This document shows, in pieces, positions 42,568-53,499 of a DNA stretch of 64,000 nucleotides (positions within the stretch are counted from its first letter, which is position 1; each line of letters begins with the position of its first letter). Below the pieces are notes generated by a model that ran no database searches, had not been told where the DNA came from, and saw nothing but the letters and a program-made list of their open reading frames with translations. The stretch is from Sceloporus undulatus (Eukaryota; Chordata; Lepidosauria; Squamata; Phrynosomatidae): contig NC_056527.1 in assembly GCF_019175285.1 (NCBI RefSeq), positions 117,321,418 through 117,385,417 of the forward strand. Reading direction: 5' to 3'. The position numbers were made by a program, and so were the translations under genes.

Positions 42568-42612
42568 ATGCCATCCGGGTTCCGACAGATCCGCAGAGAG
42601 GATGAGGAGGAG
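42568..42612 (+). CDS. SLC2A4: SLC2A4 (GLUT4) first coding exon, partial gene
   Basis: ATG at 42568 opens MPSGFRQIRREDEEE, followed by a GAG|GTAAGT donor with GT at 42613-42614 (phase 0). Human GLUT4 begins MPSGFQQIGSEDGE, so the length, the first five residues, QI and the acidic run agree. GLUT4 is the insulin-responsive glucose carrier of muscle and fat; this N-terminal stretch is cytosolic and holds the Phe5-based trafficking motif (FQQI in mammals, FRQI here). The position, divergent from CLDN7, matches mammalian synteny and is strong support. The rest of the gene, including all twelve transmembrane segments, is not in the window. Confidence 0.85.
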
Positions 42613-43124
42613 GTAAGTGGGGTTGGTAGGGGAGGACCAAGCCTAGATTTGGAGGCCCATGTGAGCTTCCAAAGGTCAACAGAGGAGGTCAGCAGATCTG
42701 GGCACATATTTCGGGCCTTGGGTCTTGGTGTGTCCTTTGGCCAAGTCCGACCCATTTGGTATTTGAGGGCCCCCCTGGGCTGGGAGTGGAAATTAAGACG
42801 CAGCATTCATGTTTGGATCACGCCGGCCCCTATTTATACGCCACGGTTCAGGATGTCCTTGCTATTGTGTAATGTGGGAGTTCGGGACTTCTGCCATCTG
42901 CCAGGCTGGGCATCACCGCCTGGGCACATGCCAGTTGAATTGTGACCAATGCTTGTGTTGCCACTTTGCCACAAAGGGAAGCTTTATATATACACAAACC
43001 ATTATTATTACATATATATGTGTACACACACACTCACACATCGTTTGGGGAAAACAGCAACAAGGGTTATTGGGAAAAGAGGTGCATAGAGACAGGGCAA
43101 AGCAAGGCCTGTCTGGTTGCTGTT

Positions 43125-43600
43125 GCTGCTGCTGCTGCTGTGTGCCTCCAAGTCATTTCTGACTCATGGCAACTCTAAGGTGAACCAGGTTTCTTCATAG
43201 GAGATTTGACATGGCCTTCCTCTGAGGCTGAGAGAGTGTGACTTGCCCAAGGGCAGCCAGTGGGTTTCCATCATGGCATTTTCTTGGCAAGCTTTGTTCA
43301 GAGATTTGCCATGGTTTTCCCTTGAGGCTGAGAGAGTGTGACTAGCCCAAAGTCAGTGGTGGGTTTCCATCATGGGGTTTGGCAAGACTTGTTCAGAGGG
43401 AGTTTGCCATGGCCTTTCTCTGAGGCTGAGAGAGTGTGACTCATTGAGTTTCGATGTTGTAGTCCAACATCGAAACTCAATGAGAGTCACACTCTTTCAG
43501 CTTCAGGGAAAGGCCATGGCAAACTCCCTCTGAACAATCGATCCCTGGTCTCCAGAGTTGTAGTCCAACACTCAAACCACTGCACCAAGCTGACTCGATG
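43125..43600 (-). repeat. Antisense SINE with tandem and fold-back copies of its middle
   Basis: Starts with (TGC)n at 43122-43142 in place of (TTG)n and CTGACTCATGGCAACTC. The block TGAGGCTGAGAGAGTGTGAC then occurs at about 43223, 43323 and 43421 in tandem, followed by an inverted copy, and ends in the head CAAACCACTGCACCAAGCTG. Confidence 0.8.
43389..43537. repeat. Near-perfect palindrome inside the SINE
   Basis: Left arm 43389-43458 and right arm 43466-43537 are inverses with few mismatches, separated by only GTAGTCC. The arms are SINE middle sequence plus CATTGAGTTTCGATGTT. Confidence 0.85.
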
Positions 43601-43767
43601 GGAGTTGTAGTCCAACACTATCTGGAAGGCCATCCCATCGGTTACATCCTGATTCCAGTTAGGCATGGGGATTATGGGGTTTATTCAGTTTCCTTTTTAT
43701 TTAATGTGAATTTAAATTCCCCTTTTGGCCCAAGACAGGGATACGAGTCAGTTTAGAATAAGATAAG

Positions 43768-43920
43768 TTTCTTCAGAGGGGGTTCGCCGTTGCCTCCTTC
43801 CTTTGAGGCTGAGAGAGTGTGGCTTGCCCAAGGTCACCCAGTGGGTTTACATGGCTGAGGCAAGATTCAAACCCTGGTCTCCAGAGTCATAGTCCAATGC
43901 TTCAACCACTATGCCACGTA
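43768..43920 (-). repeat. tRNA-derived SINE, antisense, tail missing
   Basis: TTTGAGGCTGAGAGAGTGTG, CCCAAGGTCACCCAGTGGG and the head CAACCACTATGCCACG. The next 400 bp (43925-44315) shows nothing I recognise. Confidence 0.7.
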
Positions 43921-44319
43921 GGAATCATGCCAATGGGCAGCTCTTGAAAAGGGGCACCCAAAGGATACCAAAGAGCGCCCACCTGCAACGCTAGAGATTT
44001 CCAAGTCTATAAAGAGAATTCAAAATCAAAAGTAGTTAAAGTATGACAATATGCACAGTATGCGATCTGTTCTATACAGACGCAGCAAAGGTTACGCAGA
44101 GGTTAAATGCAAAACGACAGAGGATTTATCTAGAAAAACGAGATGGTAAAATTTCAGCCACAAACTGGAACTAGAAGGAATAAACTTCTTGATAAGTTCG
44201 TGACAAACTCTGCAATGCCAGTCTCTTCCTTATGGCTTTAGGGTGGCAGTCATGGCAGGGCTAGTGTTTACTCAGATCATGTTGGTGGAGAATTAATGAC
44301 CATGCCTGCTTGGTTCTTG

Positions 44320-44520
44320 CCACACTGCAGTAATAATCCAGTTTGACACCAGTTTAAATGCCATAGCATCATGGGATTTGCAGTTTGTTGTTACCCCAGC
44401 ACTCTCAAACAGAGAAGGCTATATACTCACAAAACTGCAAATCCCAAGATTCCATAGCATAAAGCCATGACAGTTAAAGTGGCATCAAACTGCATTAATT
44501 CTCCAGTGTAGATGCAGGCA
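44320..44520. repeat. Palindromic MITE, complete
   Basis: CCACACTGCAGTAATAATCC at left, TTCTCCAGTGTAGATGCAGG at right. Confidence 0.75.
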
Positions 44521-44661
44521 AAAAGGGTTGCAAGACCATGGGAAGCTGTTTTCCTACCAAGTCGGACTATCCAGCTTAGTATTATCAAATCTGGCCGGCA
44601 GCAACTGCTTTCCAGGGTTTTAGGCACAGGATTTCCAGCAGCCCCCAGGCCTATTTTTGAG

Positions 44662-44760
44662 TTCACTCCTGTCGGTCTCCCATCCTGCTATTGACCAAGT
44701 TGGCCCTGCTTAACTTCTGAAACCAGACAAGAATGGATGGATTCAGGGTGGTATACAAAG
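44662..44760 (-). repeat. 5S rRNA-derived SINE head, antisense
   Basis: TCGGTCTCCCATCC, GGCCCTGCTTAACTTCTGAA and TCAGGGTGGTATAC are the antisense 5S blocks. Confidence 0.75.
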
Positions 44761-44761
44761 C

Positions 44762-45234
44762 ATTTTCCTAGTCTAGGTCCTCCAGCACAACTCTATGGTC
44801 AACATCTGCCAATAGTTGACCATAGAATTGTGCTGGAGGAGCTACAGATGCTTAGAGAAGTGTCCTCTCTAACAATCTCTAGGTCTCCAGGGAAACTCTA
44901 TGGTCAACATCTACCATTGACCATAGAGTTGTGCTGGAGGACCTACAAATGCCTACAGAAGAGTTCTCTATAAGAATCTTTGAGTCCTCCAGGACACCTC
45001 TATGGTCAACATCTGCCAGAAGTTGACCATAGAACTGTGTTGGAAGACCTACAAATGCCTAGAAAAGTGTTATCTCTAAGAACCTCTAGGTCCTCCAGTG
45101 CGACTTCTGGCAGACATTGACCATAGAGTCTCACTGGAGGACCTAGATATTCCTAGAGATAACAGATCAAATCAATGAATAATCAAACCTTCAAAAGTCA
45201 AAGCCACAAATGAGACGGGATGACTATATTTCTC
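44762..45234. mobile_element. Multiply palindromic Tigger-like MITE
   Basis: At least four alternating blocks of TAGGTCCTCCAGCACAACTC and its inverse, each with CTATGGTCAACATCTGCCA, occur in a row. The right end has CAAAAGTCAAAGCCACAAAT as in 46530-46905. Confidence 0.75.
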
Positions 45235-45425
45235 AAAATTAGCTGATGGCTTCTTCATCAGATGTGACATTGAATCCGATCCAGATTGTAGTCCAAACTT
45301 TAAAGAAGGTATCTGAGTTGTTAAACCATATCTACACAAAAGGTTTCACACTTTGGATTGCTCCTATAGTTTCGCTAGGTCTTATGCTCATAATACGTTC
45401 AGCACTTTGGATAGTTGCTTTAAAG

Positions 45426-45626
45426 GTCTAGGACTCTGGAGACCAGGGTTTGATTCTTAACTCAGCCATGGAACACCAATGGATGATCTTGGACAAGTCA
45501 CACTCTCTCAGCTTCAGAGGATGCCAAGGGCGGACCCCCTATGAACAAATCTTGCCAGGGAAACCCTGTGATAGGGTTGCCGTAGGTTGGAAACAACTTG
45601 AAGGCGCACAACACACACACATCCAT
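45426..45626 (+). repeat. tRNA-derived SINE, sense
   Basis: GGAGACCAGGGTTTGATTC, CAAATCTTGCCAGGGAAACC, GAAACAACTTGAAGGCGCAC, then a CA-rich tail. Confidence 0.75.
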
Positions 45627-45879
45627 TCAGCACATGTTGGCTTTCTGAAATGTCTCTCTTGCAACTCCAGTATAATGTTTATTCAGAGGATCTGTCATCA
45701 TAAATGCTCAGTTATTAAGGCTGAGTTAGGTGTTATAGCTAGCGTGGGTGTTTAATGGGAGACAGCTTGGCTAAACTCACCTTTGGCTGCCTATGACACA
45801 AGACCTGTGTGTGTTCATTTCCTAAATCAAGGTGTAGCATCTCTTTGGGTGGAGGGTGTGTCTGTATGCAAAAGCGCTT

Positions 45880-46065
45880 TGGAACGGTGCTCAACCTTCA
45901 AATAACCTTGGCACCTTTGTGCCCGTTTTGTAGACCGGAGAGCCGAGTCACAGCAAAATGGCTGGTTTAGAGCCATGTCACCTCTCTGAGCCTCAGCAAT
46001 GCAATCTACAAAATGGGCACAAAAGAGCAAGGGAATTTGAAGGTCAAGCTCAACCCTAACATTAT
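45880..46065. repeat. Imperfect inverted repeat
   Basis: GCTCAACCTTCAAATAACC and TTTGTGCCCGTTTTGTAGA face CTACAAAATGGGCACAAAAG and GAATTTGAAGGTCAAGCTC across about 75 bp. Not assigned to a family. Confidence 0.55.
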
Positions 46066-46529
46066 CCTTTGCCTGGTAATAAGCCCTGAAAACAAAGTAC
46101 ATACTAGAGGTGTGGTACACATTGATTTAGGCATTGTAGGAACACATTTAACAGGTTTTTAGGAGAGGGACAAGACTCGAACCCAGGTCTCAGAGGCCTG
46201 AATCCAGCCCATTAGAAGCTGGAGGGTGCTTCCTATGGCTGCATACCATATCAGGATCATGGTGGCTTTGATCCATCCGTCTCCCATTCTGCTAATCACT
46301 ACAATATCCAAAATCTCTCCCATCTAGGGCTACCTCTAGCCATTTTTTGGAACATGGGTGACAACCTGAACGAATTGGACCTTTTTTTTATTTTGGCAGG
46401 CTCTGAATTTATGGGAGCAGAAGGCTACTTTAATGGGGCATGTCACACTTTTATCCTTTTGACTTGTGTTCAAAACTGTTTTAATAACATTGTGTATTTA
46501 ATTTTTTGTATCAAAATGATTTCAGCTGT

Positions 46530-46906
46530 ACAGTGGTCCCTCCACATTCGCTGGGGTCAGCGGTGAAGGACCCTCGGGAATATCTGGGGAAACCACGAAT
46601 AAAAAAAAACACTACACTTTTTACCTAAGAGAATACCTCTCTAGGAATCTCCAGGTCCTCCAATGAAACTCTATGGTCAACATCTGCCAGAGGTTGATCA
46701 TAGAATCATGCTGGAGGACATACAAATGCCTACAGAAGTATTTCCTCTAGGAACATCTAGGTCCTCCAGCAGAACTCTATGGTCAATTTCTGGCAGAGAC
46801 GTTCTGGAGGACCTAGAGATTCCTAGAGAGGACATATTAATCGAAACCGCAAATAATCAAATCTGCAAAAGTCAAAGCCACAAATGTGGAAGGCCAACTT
46901 ATTTTC
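46530..46906. mobile_element. Tigger-like palindromic MITE with both ends
   Basis: Left terminus ACAGTGGTCCCTCCACATTC and right terminus AAATGTGGAAGGCCAACT. Inside are the GGTCCTCCA / TGGAGGAC blocks. The most complete member of its family here. Confidence 0.75.
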
Positions 46907-46957
46907 ATTTGTTGTGGGTCCTTGAGTTTTAGGCCAGGAGAAAGGGCATAATATAAA

Positions 46958-47168
46958 TGGTGCCTCTGTGTGTCTTCAAGTTGACTTATGGAAACACCGG
47001 TAATTTCATAGGATTTTCAGAGGCAGGGAATCCTCAGAGGTGATTTTGCCAATTCCTTCCTCTGAAATCTACCTGATATTCATTGGTTGTCTTCCACCCA
47101 AACACTAGCCAGAGCTGATCCTGCTGAGCTTCCAAGATCAGACAGGATCTGGTGCTTGTTTAGGGCAT
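46958..47168 (-). repeat. 5S rRNA-derived SINE, antisense, near-complete
   Basis: The tail block TCTTCAAGTTGACTTATGG and CTCAGAGGTGATTTTGCC, then CTGCTGAGCTTCCAAGATCA and GACAGGATCTGGTGC from 5S. Confidence 0.75.
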
Positions 47169-47359
47169 TTAAGAGTATTTCTAAGTTTGGGGTATTTTTC
47201 AATTCTAGATCGGTTGTGTTTTTAACCAATTTTTCTCAGTCTGTTTGTGGTTTTTCTTGTTTTTAATTCAGGTGTTTTTCTGCTGGTGGGCAGAAATCAG
47301 GGTAAAAGAAATGGCTAGGATAGTCATGGCTTATTTGCAGCTCAGTACTGACTTTAATT

Positions 47360-47412
47360 GTCTTTTTTTTAAATTGTAAGCCGTGTTGGGCTCTAACTTG
47401 TAAAACAAGCAG

Positions 47413-47462
<50 letters not shown>

Positions 47463-47463
47463 C
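47360..47463 (+). repeat. LINE/SINE 3' end with (AAT)n tail
   Basis: AATTGTAAGCCGTGTTGGGC, AAGCAGTATATAATAATAAT, then about 15 AAT units. Confidence 0.65.
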
Positions 47464-48157
47464 CTTTCAAAAGACAATACTTTCAGCACAGTCAATATGT
47501 AGCAGAGAAGCTTCCACTCATGGGTCTTTTGAATAGGGGAAGGGACACTCAGGAACAATTCCTTTTTCAATGTCTTTAAGTGTGTTGGGAATTCCATAAC
47601 TGGAGTTTAATGCAACCACACACTCACAGCTTTGCAACTGGGTAATACAATATATATATATTGGCATGTTTCAAAAAGGGATGCTTTCGCTGGGAGTTGG
47701 ACTTTATGGCTTCCAATACATTGGTTCTATGATTCTATTGGTAGCCACATTGATCCCTTCCAGTGGCACCTTTAAGGCTTCTAAGCTGAGCCCCACATGA
47801 ACTTTTGCTCAGTTCCAGTCTGCTTTCCCAAATGCAATGGATGGTTTGACTCATGCTGGGAAGGGATAATGGGAGTTCTAGTCCATGGCGTGAGTCAACC
47901 TGTGATATAATTTCCCGCACGTGGCTCCATGCGTCTGTTCCACGCTGCCTGGGTCATGAATGCTTTGCCCCGTTTGGTGCCAGGAATCGCCTTGTAATGT
48001 TAATTTTAGCCTGGCATCACATTCTGAAATCTGTCATTTGGGACAGGAGGATGGGGTGCATCATCGCTTTGAAAAGGGAAACCATGCCAAGGTCTGGAAG
48101 CCTGAGTCCACCAAACTGACATGTGTGTTTACATGCCGGTGAGGGAAATATGCACTT

Positions 48158-48488
48158 TGTGCATGCTCAGAGACAGTCTTTGAATAAATGGCAACAAAAG
48201 GCACTCTGCCTCTTGGGTACCATAAAACCACTTCTCCAAACATGGCACCTTCCAGAAACACTTGACTGTATATCCCATAACTCCCCAGTTGTAGTCCAAG
48301 GCCTCTGGAAGGAGAGAGGCTGTTTAAGTACTGTACATAACTGGCTTGGAATGGTGGGACTTGTAGTCCAATATATCTGGAGGGGGCTGCATTGGAGGGT
48401 GTAAGTCCCATTTCCAAAAGTCATGACAGTCCAGAGGCAGAATGCCTTTTGTTGCCATTTATTCAAAGAGTGTCTTTGAGCATGCACA
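48158..48488. mobile_element. Unassigned terminal-inverted-repeat element, 331 bp
   Basis: Both ends begin TGTGCATGCTCA. The ~54-bp inverted arms match with few changes through TCTTTGAATAAATGGCAACA and AAGGCAYTCTGCCTC. The centre (about 220 bp) is not palindromic apart from AGTTGTAGTCCAAGGC-type pieces. No target duplication was defined. Confidence 0.75.
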
Positions 48489-48607
48489 GCATGTTGGGGA
48501 TGAAGGGAGTTGTAGTCAAGCCCCAAAAAATTCTTCTTAGGGGGTTGCATAACACTGCATAAGTGCCTATCTGGCTGGGGGATAGTGGGATCTGTAGTCC
48601 AACATAT

Positions 48608-48785
48608 CTTTGTTGTTGTGTTCCTTCGTTTCCAACTTATGGTGACCCTAAAGTGAGCCCATCACAGGGTTTTCTTGGCACATTTCTTCAGAGGGGATTC
48701 GCCGAGGCTGAGAGAGTGTGACTGGCCTAATGGTCACCCATTGGCCAAGCCAGGATTCAAACCCTGGCTTCCGAAGCCATGGTCC
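48608..48785 (-). repeat. tRNA-derived SINE, antisense
   Basis: (TTG)n end at 48610, CCAACTTATGGTGACCC, and the head AGGATTCAAACCCTGG. Confidence 0.75.
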
Positions 48786-48930
48786 AGTCTATAGGGGACT
48801 GTGTTGGAAGCTGTAAATGCATGGCAGGCTGGGGGTGATGGGAGTTGTCGTCCAACACATCTGGACAAGAATGTTGGAAAAGGCTGCTGTAAGTATTGGA
48901 GGCAACCTGGGGGGGGGCTGCATCCATACT

Positions 48931-49143
48931 GGAAACACTGAGAAGAGACTTTGGCTGCATCCACACTGGAGAGATAACCGGGTTTGGCAGTGCTTTAACT
49001 GCCCTGACTCAAGGCAATGGAATTCTGGGAATTGGAGTCCAACTCCCAGAATTGCACAGCCTTGAGCCAGGGCAGTTAAAGCGCTTCCAAACCAGGTTAT
49101 CTCTCCAGTGTGGATGCAGCCAGAGTCCCTTCTCAGTGTTTCC
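48931..49143. mobile_element. Large palindromic MITE with extended arms
   Basis: The usual GGCTGCATCCACACTGGAG palindrome, but the inversion continues outward: GGAAACACTGAGAAGAGAC at left and its near-inverse ending CTTCTCAGTGTTTCC at right. Confidence 0.8.
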
Positions 49144-49454
49144 AGAGGGCCCACCCTCATTAAATTCTTCACTTATAATTTAGTGGTGCATTCTATAGGC
49201 AGCAACGTCTATTAAATGCTGCTGGTTTTGCTGTGAAGCACAGATTTTCCAGGCTGGAGGCAATAATAAAAAGCAAAGATGTTTTCAGTGCTCTGCACAT
49301 GCACTGCCTTATTTGGTTGGGTTTTGTCAAAACCACACTCATCCTCCTTTAGACCTTAGTAGCTATTGCCTTCCCCAATAAAAATTCTTTTCCCCTCCCA
49401 AATGATTTGTTTTTCTTTTGGCCTCCAAATTTCTGCCATGTCTGAAAATGAGAC

Positions 49455-49660
49455 CCTGATTCGAATCCCCGCTCAGCCATTATTATTATTATTATGGCCG
49501 TTAAAGTGGTGCCAAACTGGATTACTTCTGCAGTGCGGATGCCCAAGGCAAAGACAAACTCCAATCCCTCTGAACAAATTTTGCAAGGAAACCCCATGGC
49601 AGGTTTGCCTTAGGGTTGCCATAAATCAGAATTGACTTGAAGGTCTGCAACAACAACAAA
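49455..49660 (+). repeat. SINE interrupted by (ATT)n and a MITE end
   Basis: Head GATTCGAATCCCCGCTCAGCC to 49480, then ATT units and a MITE right end (49495-49543, CTTCTGCAGTGCGGATGCCC). The SINE 3' half with CAACAACAACAA continues to 49660. Confidence 0.7.
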
Positions 49661-49867
49661 AACCCTCTTCTCCTATTTGTATGCCCTTAGTCACGTCCCT
49701 TTTCTTTAGATGCTTAAACTCTCTTTCTAAATATCGACTGATATTTCAGGTTACAGTAATGCTCGAAATTTGGGGAGTGAAGGAAATGTTAATTTGGAGG
49801 AGCAGATTTTTAAATTCCTTTAGAGCTGCAGACGCTGGAGAGAGAGAGAGAAAGGCAACTAGAAGTA

Positions 49868-50040
49868 TTATTTCATTCTTATTTACAGTACTTGATTTAT
49901 GTGCTGTCCTTCTCCTAACTTGGGCCTAAGAGGCGGCTCACAAAAGATACTTTTAAAAAACAGTACAACTTTAAAAACATCACATTAATCTAACAAGTGA
50001 AAAATACAGAAATCATTAAAACACACACTACACTAAAAGT
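49868..50040 (-). repeat. LINE/SINE 3' end, antisense
   Basis: TTATTTACAGTACTTGATTT, AAGAGGCGGCTCACAAAAG and A-rich AAACATCACATTAATC. The (AAT) tail is eroded. Confidence 0.45.
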
Positions 50041-50477
50041 GCAAAACCACACAAAAGCCCCTGTAAGAAGCCTCCCTTCCTTGGTGCAGTGACATATTTA
50101 TCAAATGAAGATAGTTCCTGACTTGAAGCAAGCAGCTGTTTGAAGACAAGAGCAGTGGGTTGCAAAGAGGATCGGTTGTTTTCACTGTCATTATTATTGT
50201 TAGTTCAATATTTTATCCAATAACCTTTTGTTTGCTTTTGGATTTTAACCTTTTTTAAAATCCTGTGTCTTAATGCAATTGCAATATTATCCCCAATGCA
50301 TGGCGTCTTGGACTAGAAACATTGTTTTGTCAGGATGTTTTGTGATGGATGTTGCCCAAGAGACAAATAAAATTATGCATCACTTTCAACAACTTTGTTT
50401 TCGATACCAGAAGAGGCATGGCTTACAATCCTTTTTATGGAACCAGCCTGGCATATTAGTGGTTTGAGTGTTGGGCC

Positions 50478-50858
50478 TCATTCCCAATACCTTTTAAACC
50501 GGATTGCAAATCGGTTTGAACCGGTTTAAATGACCCTGGTTCACACTTGAACCGAATCGCTGAAGCAATTCGGAGAGGGGGGCACACGCTAGACCCATTT
50601 AACCCACGTCTTTTTGGATAAATCGATTCTGCGCAAGTGTGAACCAGATGCGGATCAGAATCGATTTCAATTTGCCCTTTGGCCGACTGGACCAATTCAT
50701 TCGTCAATGTGAACCACAAGTGGGTTATTTTATTTTATTTTGCAGCACGAAAATGTGATTGAGGCAAATGTAGAGTGAACTACGCTCTGCTGCCGAAGCG
50801 ATCCATCGATTCACATCGTAAAGCAGTTTATTTGTAAGTGGGAATGTGGCCTTGGAAG
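50478..50858. mobile_element. MITE of the 'CCTCATTCCCA' family, most complete copy
   Basis: GCCTCATTCCCAATACC at left, GTAAGTGGGAATGTGGCC at right. Between them lie GATTGCAAATCGGTTTGAAC, AACCGAATCGCTGAAGC and AGTGTGAACCAGATGCGG. Confidence 0.75.
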
Positions 50859-50859
50859 A

Positions 50860-51022
50860 CCAGGGTTCAATTTCTGCCTTGGCCATCAAACCCACTAGGA
50901 GCCTAGAAGGCCTGGGTTTTAATCCTGCTCAGCCATTGGCTGACATTGGGCAAGCCATGCTCACTCATCCTCAGAGGAAGGCCATGGCAAACTGCACCTG
51001 AGGACATCTGGCCAAGAAAGCA
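50860..51022 (+). repeat. Two SINE pieces, sense
   Basis: A short head (AGGGTTCAATTTCTGCC) followed by a second head and body (GGGTTTTAATCCTGCTCAGC, GGCAAACTGCACCTGAGG). Confidence 0.6.
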
Positions 51023-51027
51023 TTAGG

Positions 51028-51262
51028 AAAAGCATTGTGTTGCAGTGGTTTGAGTGCTGGACTGGGAGTCTCGAAGATCAGGGTTCAAATCCTTTCTTGG
51101 CTATGGAAAACCACTGGATGACCTTGAGCAAATCCCACTCTCTCTGCCTCAAAAGATATCGGTGGCAACCCCCCCTCTGCGCAAATGCTGCGGAGAGCCT
51201 TGCCTTAGGGTTGCCATAAATTGGAAAGGACTTGAAGGCACACAGTGCCAACACTTCTGGCC
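51028..51262 (+). repeat. tRNA-derived SINE, complete, sense
   Basis: GTGTTGCAGTGGTTTGAGTG, GATCAGGGTTCAAATCC, GCCATAAATTGGAAAGGAC and GGCACACAGTGCCAACA. Confidence 0.8.
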
Positions 51263-52103
51263 CATCAGAAAACAAAATGCCCGTCTCTACTGCTATGTTT
51301 GCAATCTTGGCTCTAGCAGACCTCGATTCACAGCTGGCGACAAAGGCATAAGCCACTGTATTTTCATATTTCTGTTTTGCTTGGATTTTCATATTTTAAT
51401 TTCCATACTTTAACATTTCACATTTGTTAGATGCTCCACGTAATATTTGTCTGGGTCAATAATGTTGCTGTGTTGGAGAGGGAGGGAAATGAGGTCTTCA
51501 CTGCCCCAACCAAAGTTTCAAGTTACTGCCGTGCTACAAAACTGGGGATTAAAGGGAAATTTCATGGAGGGAGGACAGAATTCTTTATTTGGCAACTTCA
51601 GCAAAGAAGGGAGCGACTCTGGGAAGAGCCACACGCAAAGCAGGAGTGCAGCTGGAGTCAGGGGCTAAATTAAAAAGCATCGCCCTACAAAATAAAATGT
51701 GGGTATTGGCGTTCCATTTCGACAAAATGAGAACACTGTCCTCCTGTGAACATTAAAATTTCTAGCATTGCAGAGGATAAGAAACTGAAAACCATTCACC
51801 CCAGAACTCAACTTGCTGTGTTTATATTCCCTGGGTCTCTTTGCCTGCCACTTTTCTTTGTATACTGAAATGCTATTTGTAAATGCTCAGCTGAATTTTT
51901 AAGACTGCAATGCTAGAAATTTTGGGGACTAAAAAGTTCTTTTGTTGCAGGGCAGAATTTTTATTGGGTGGGCAACGCTCCCATTTAGTCCCCTTCTCTG
52001 AAGCTCCACTCATGGTCTGGATCTTCCTGGAACAGTTTTGCTGTTGTTAACCACCATTGAGTTGATTTTGACCCATGTCAACCCTGTGGATGAGACATCT
52101 CTA

Positions 52104-52404
52104 AGGAGTTTATCACATGAAGGAGATTGGGAGTTTATCCCAGAAAAACTGCCTAATTAAGTAAAACAATTTCACATGGCATCACACAAAACCCGCCATT
52201 AAAGTGGTCACAAAGAAGCATTAACATGCATCTTTTTACTTTTGGGATTTCAATGACAGCGCATGTCCAATATCCCTTTAATTGCGCAATTGCATGTGAT
52301 AATCTTTCGTGCAATTACTCGCCATTTTCTCTTTGTTTGCAGGATGCTTTAAATGCACTTTAATCACACTTTAATGTTGAAATTAGTCCCCATGTAATAA
52401 ACTC
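52104..52404. mobile_element. MITE with GGAGTTTATCACA termini, inside Bov-B
   Basis: Ends GGAGTTTATCACATG / CATGTAATAAACTCC, flanked by TAA on both sides (readable as CTAAG if the terminal G is counted out). A TAA duplication with GG-starting ends suggests PIF/Harbinger, but this is tentative. Removing it restores a smooth Bov-B read at ATCTCTAAGACCCCC. Confidence 0.75.
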
Positions 52405-52989
52405 CTAAGACCCCCTGTCCTCCATTTGTTCCTGAAAACTCATACCCATGACTTCCCTAATAGAGTCCATCCATTTAGCATGTGGCCTTCCTCTCTTTTT
52501 ACATCTCTCCAACTTTCCTAATGCCTTCTCATGATGTGACCAAAGTATAGCATCCTCAGTTTAGCATCTTGGCTTCCATCTTGGCTGGTCCCAGGACCCA
52601 TTTGTTTGTCGTTTTGGCCGCCCATGGGATCCTCAGCACTCTTCTCCAGCAACACATCCCAAAAGAACTCTCTCTATCCGCTTTCTTAACTGTCCAGCTC
52701 TCACCTCCATCCATGGCGATAGGGAATACAACGGCTTGTATGATTCTAACTTTTGTGCTCAGTTGTATATCTTTGGATTTCAGGATCTTTTCTATTTCGT
52801 TCATAGCCACTCTCCCCATTCTTAATCTTCTGATTGCTTGGCTTCAGTCGCCATTCCTATCAATGTTTGATCCCAGGTATGAGAAGTCTTTGACTACTTC
52901 TGTTTCTTCATTGTCTAGGTTGAATTTGTGTAGGTTCTTTGTGGTCTTTATTTTTGTTTTCTTTATGTTCAACAGTAAGCCTGCCTTTG

Positions 52990-53499
52990 GAATGGAAGCC
53001 AACAGAAAAATATTGGTTCAAGAAATGTAATATAAATGAAGAACTGATATAACAGCTGTACCCCTTTGATTTGTAGAAATGTAAAAGAGACAAAAGATCT
53101 TATAAAATTTGATTTTTTGCAGGAGATATTGCAAGGAAAGCAGGCTCAGATACAGAAGGAGGAGGAATGAAATACCTAGTAAAGAAGACAAAAAAGAGAT
53201 GGCTTGACAACAACATAAAGTTTGATATACAAATTATTAAGGTTAAGTAGATAAGGAGAGATCCAACAAGATATTAAAATTTTTATTTTAGCTAAACTGA
53301 AAGTTGGAAAGGATGGTATTAAGAGGGAAGCAACTAGCTATAAAGGTATGAATTGCCCCGTTCTGATAGCAATGGAGTAAAAATAGCTGATGTTGTAAAT
53401 TTTCTCAGTATAATATTTTTTTGTATGGAATCTGTATATTGACGCTGCAATGGAATAACATTTAATAAAGAATAGAAACAACAACAACAACAAAAACCC
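52990..53499 (+). mobile_element. Retroposed insertion with 17-bp target duplication, inside Bov-B
   Basis: The exact 17-base repeat CAGTAAGCCTGCCTTTG flanks it (52973-52989 and 53500-53516). The right end is TTAATAAAGAATAG followed by (AAC)n and AAAACCCC, an A-rich tail, so it arose by target-primed insertion on the plus strand. The source family is unclear; I suspect another LINE 3' end. It contains at 53118-53172 a 55-bp segment identical to Bov-B. Confidence 0.85.
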
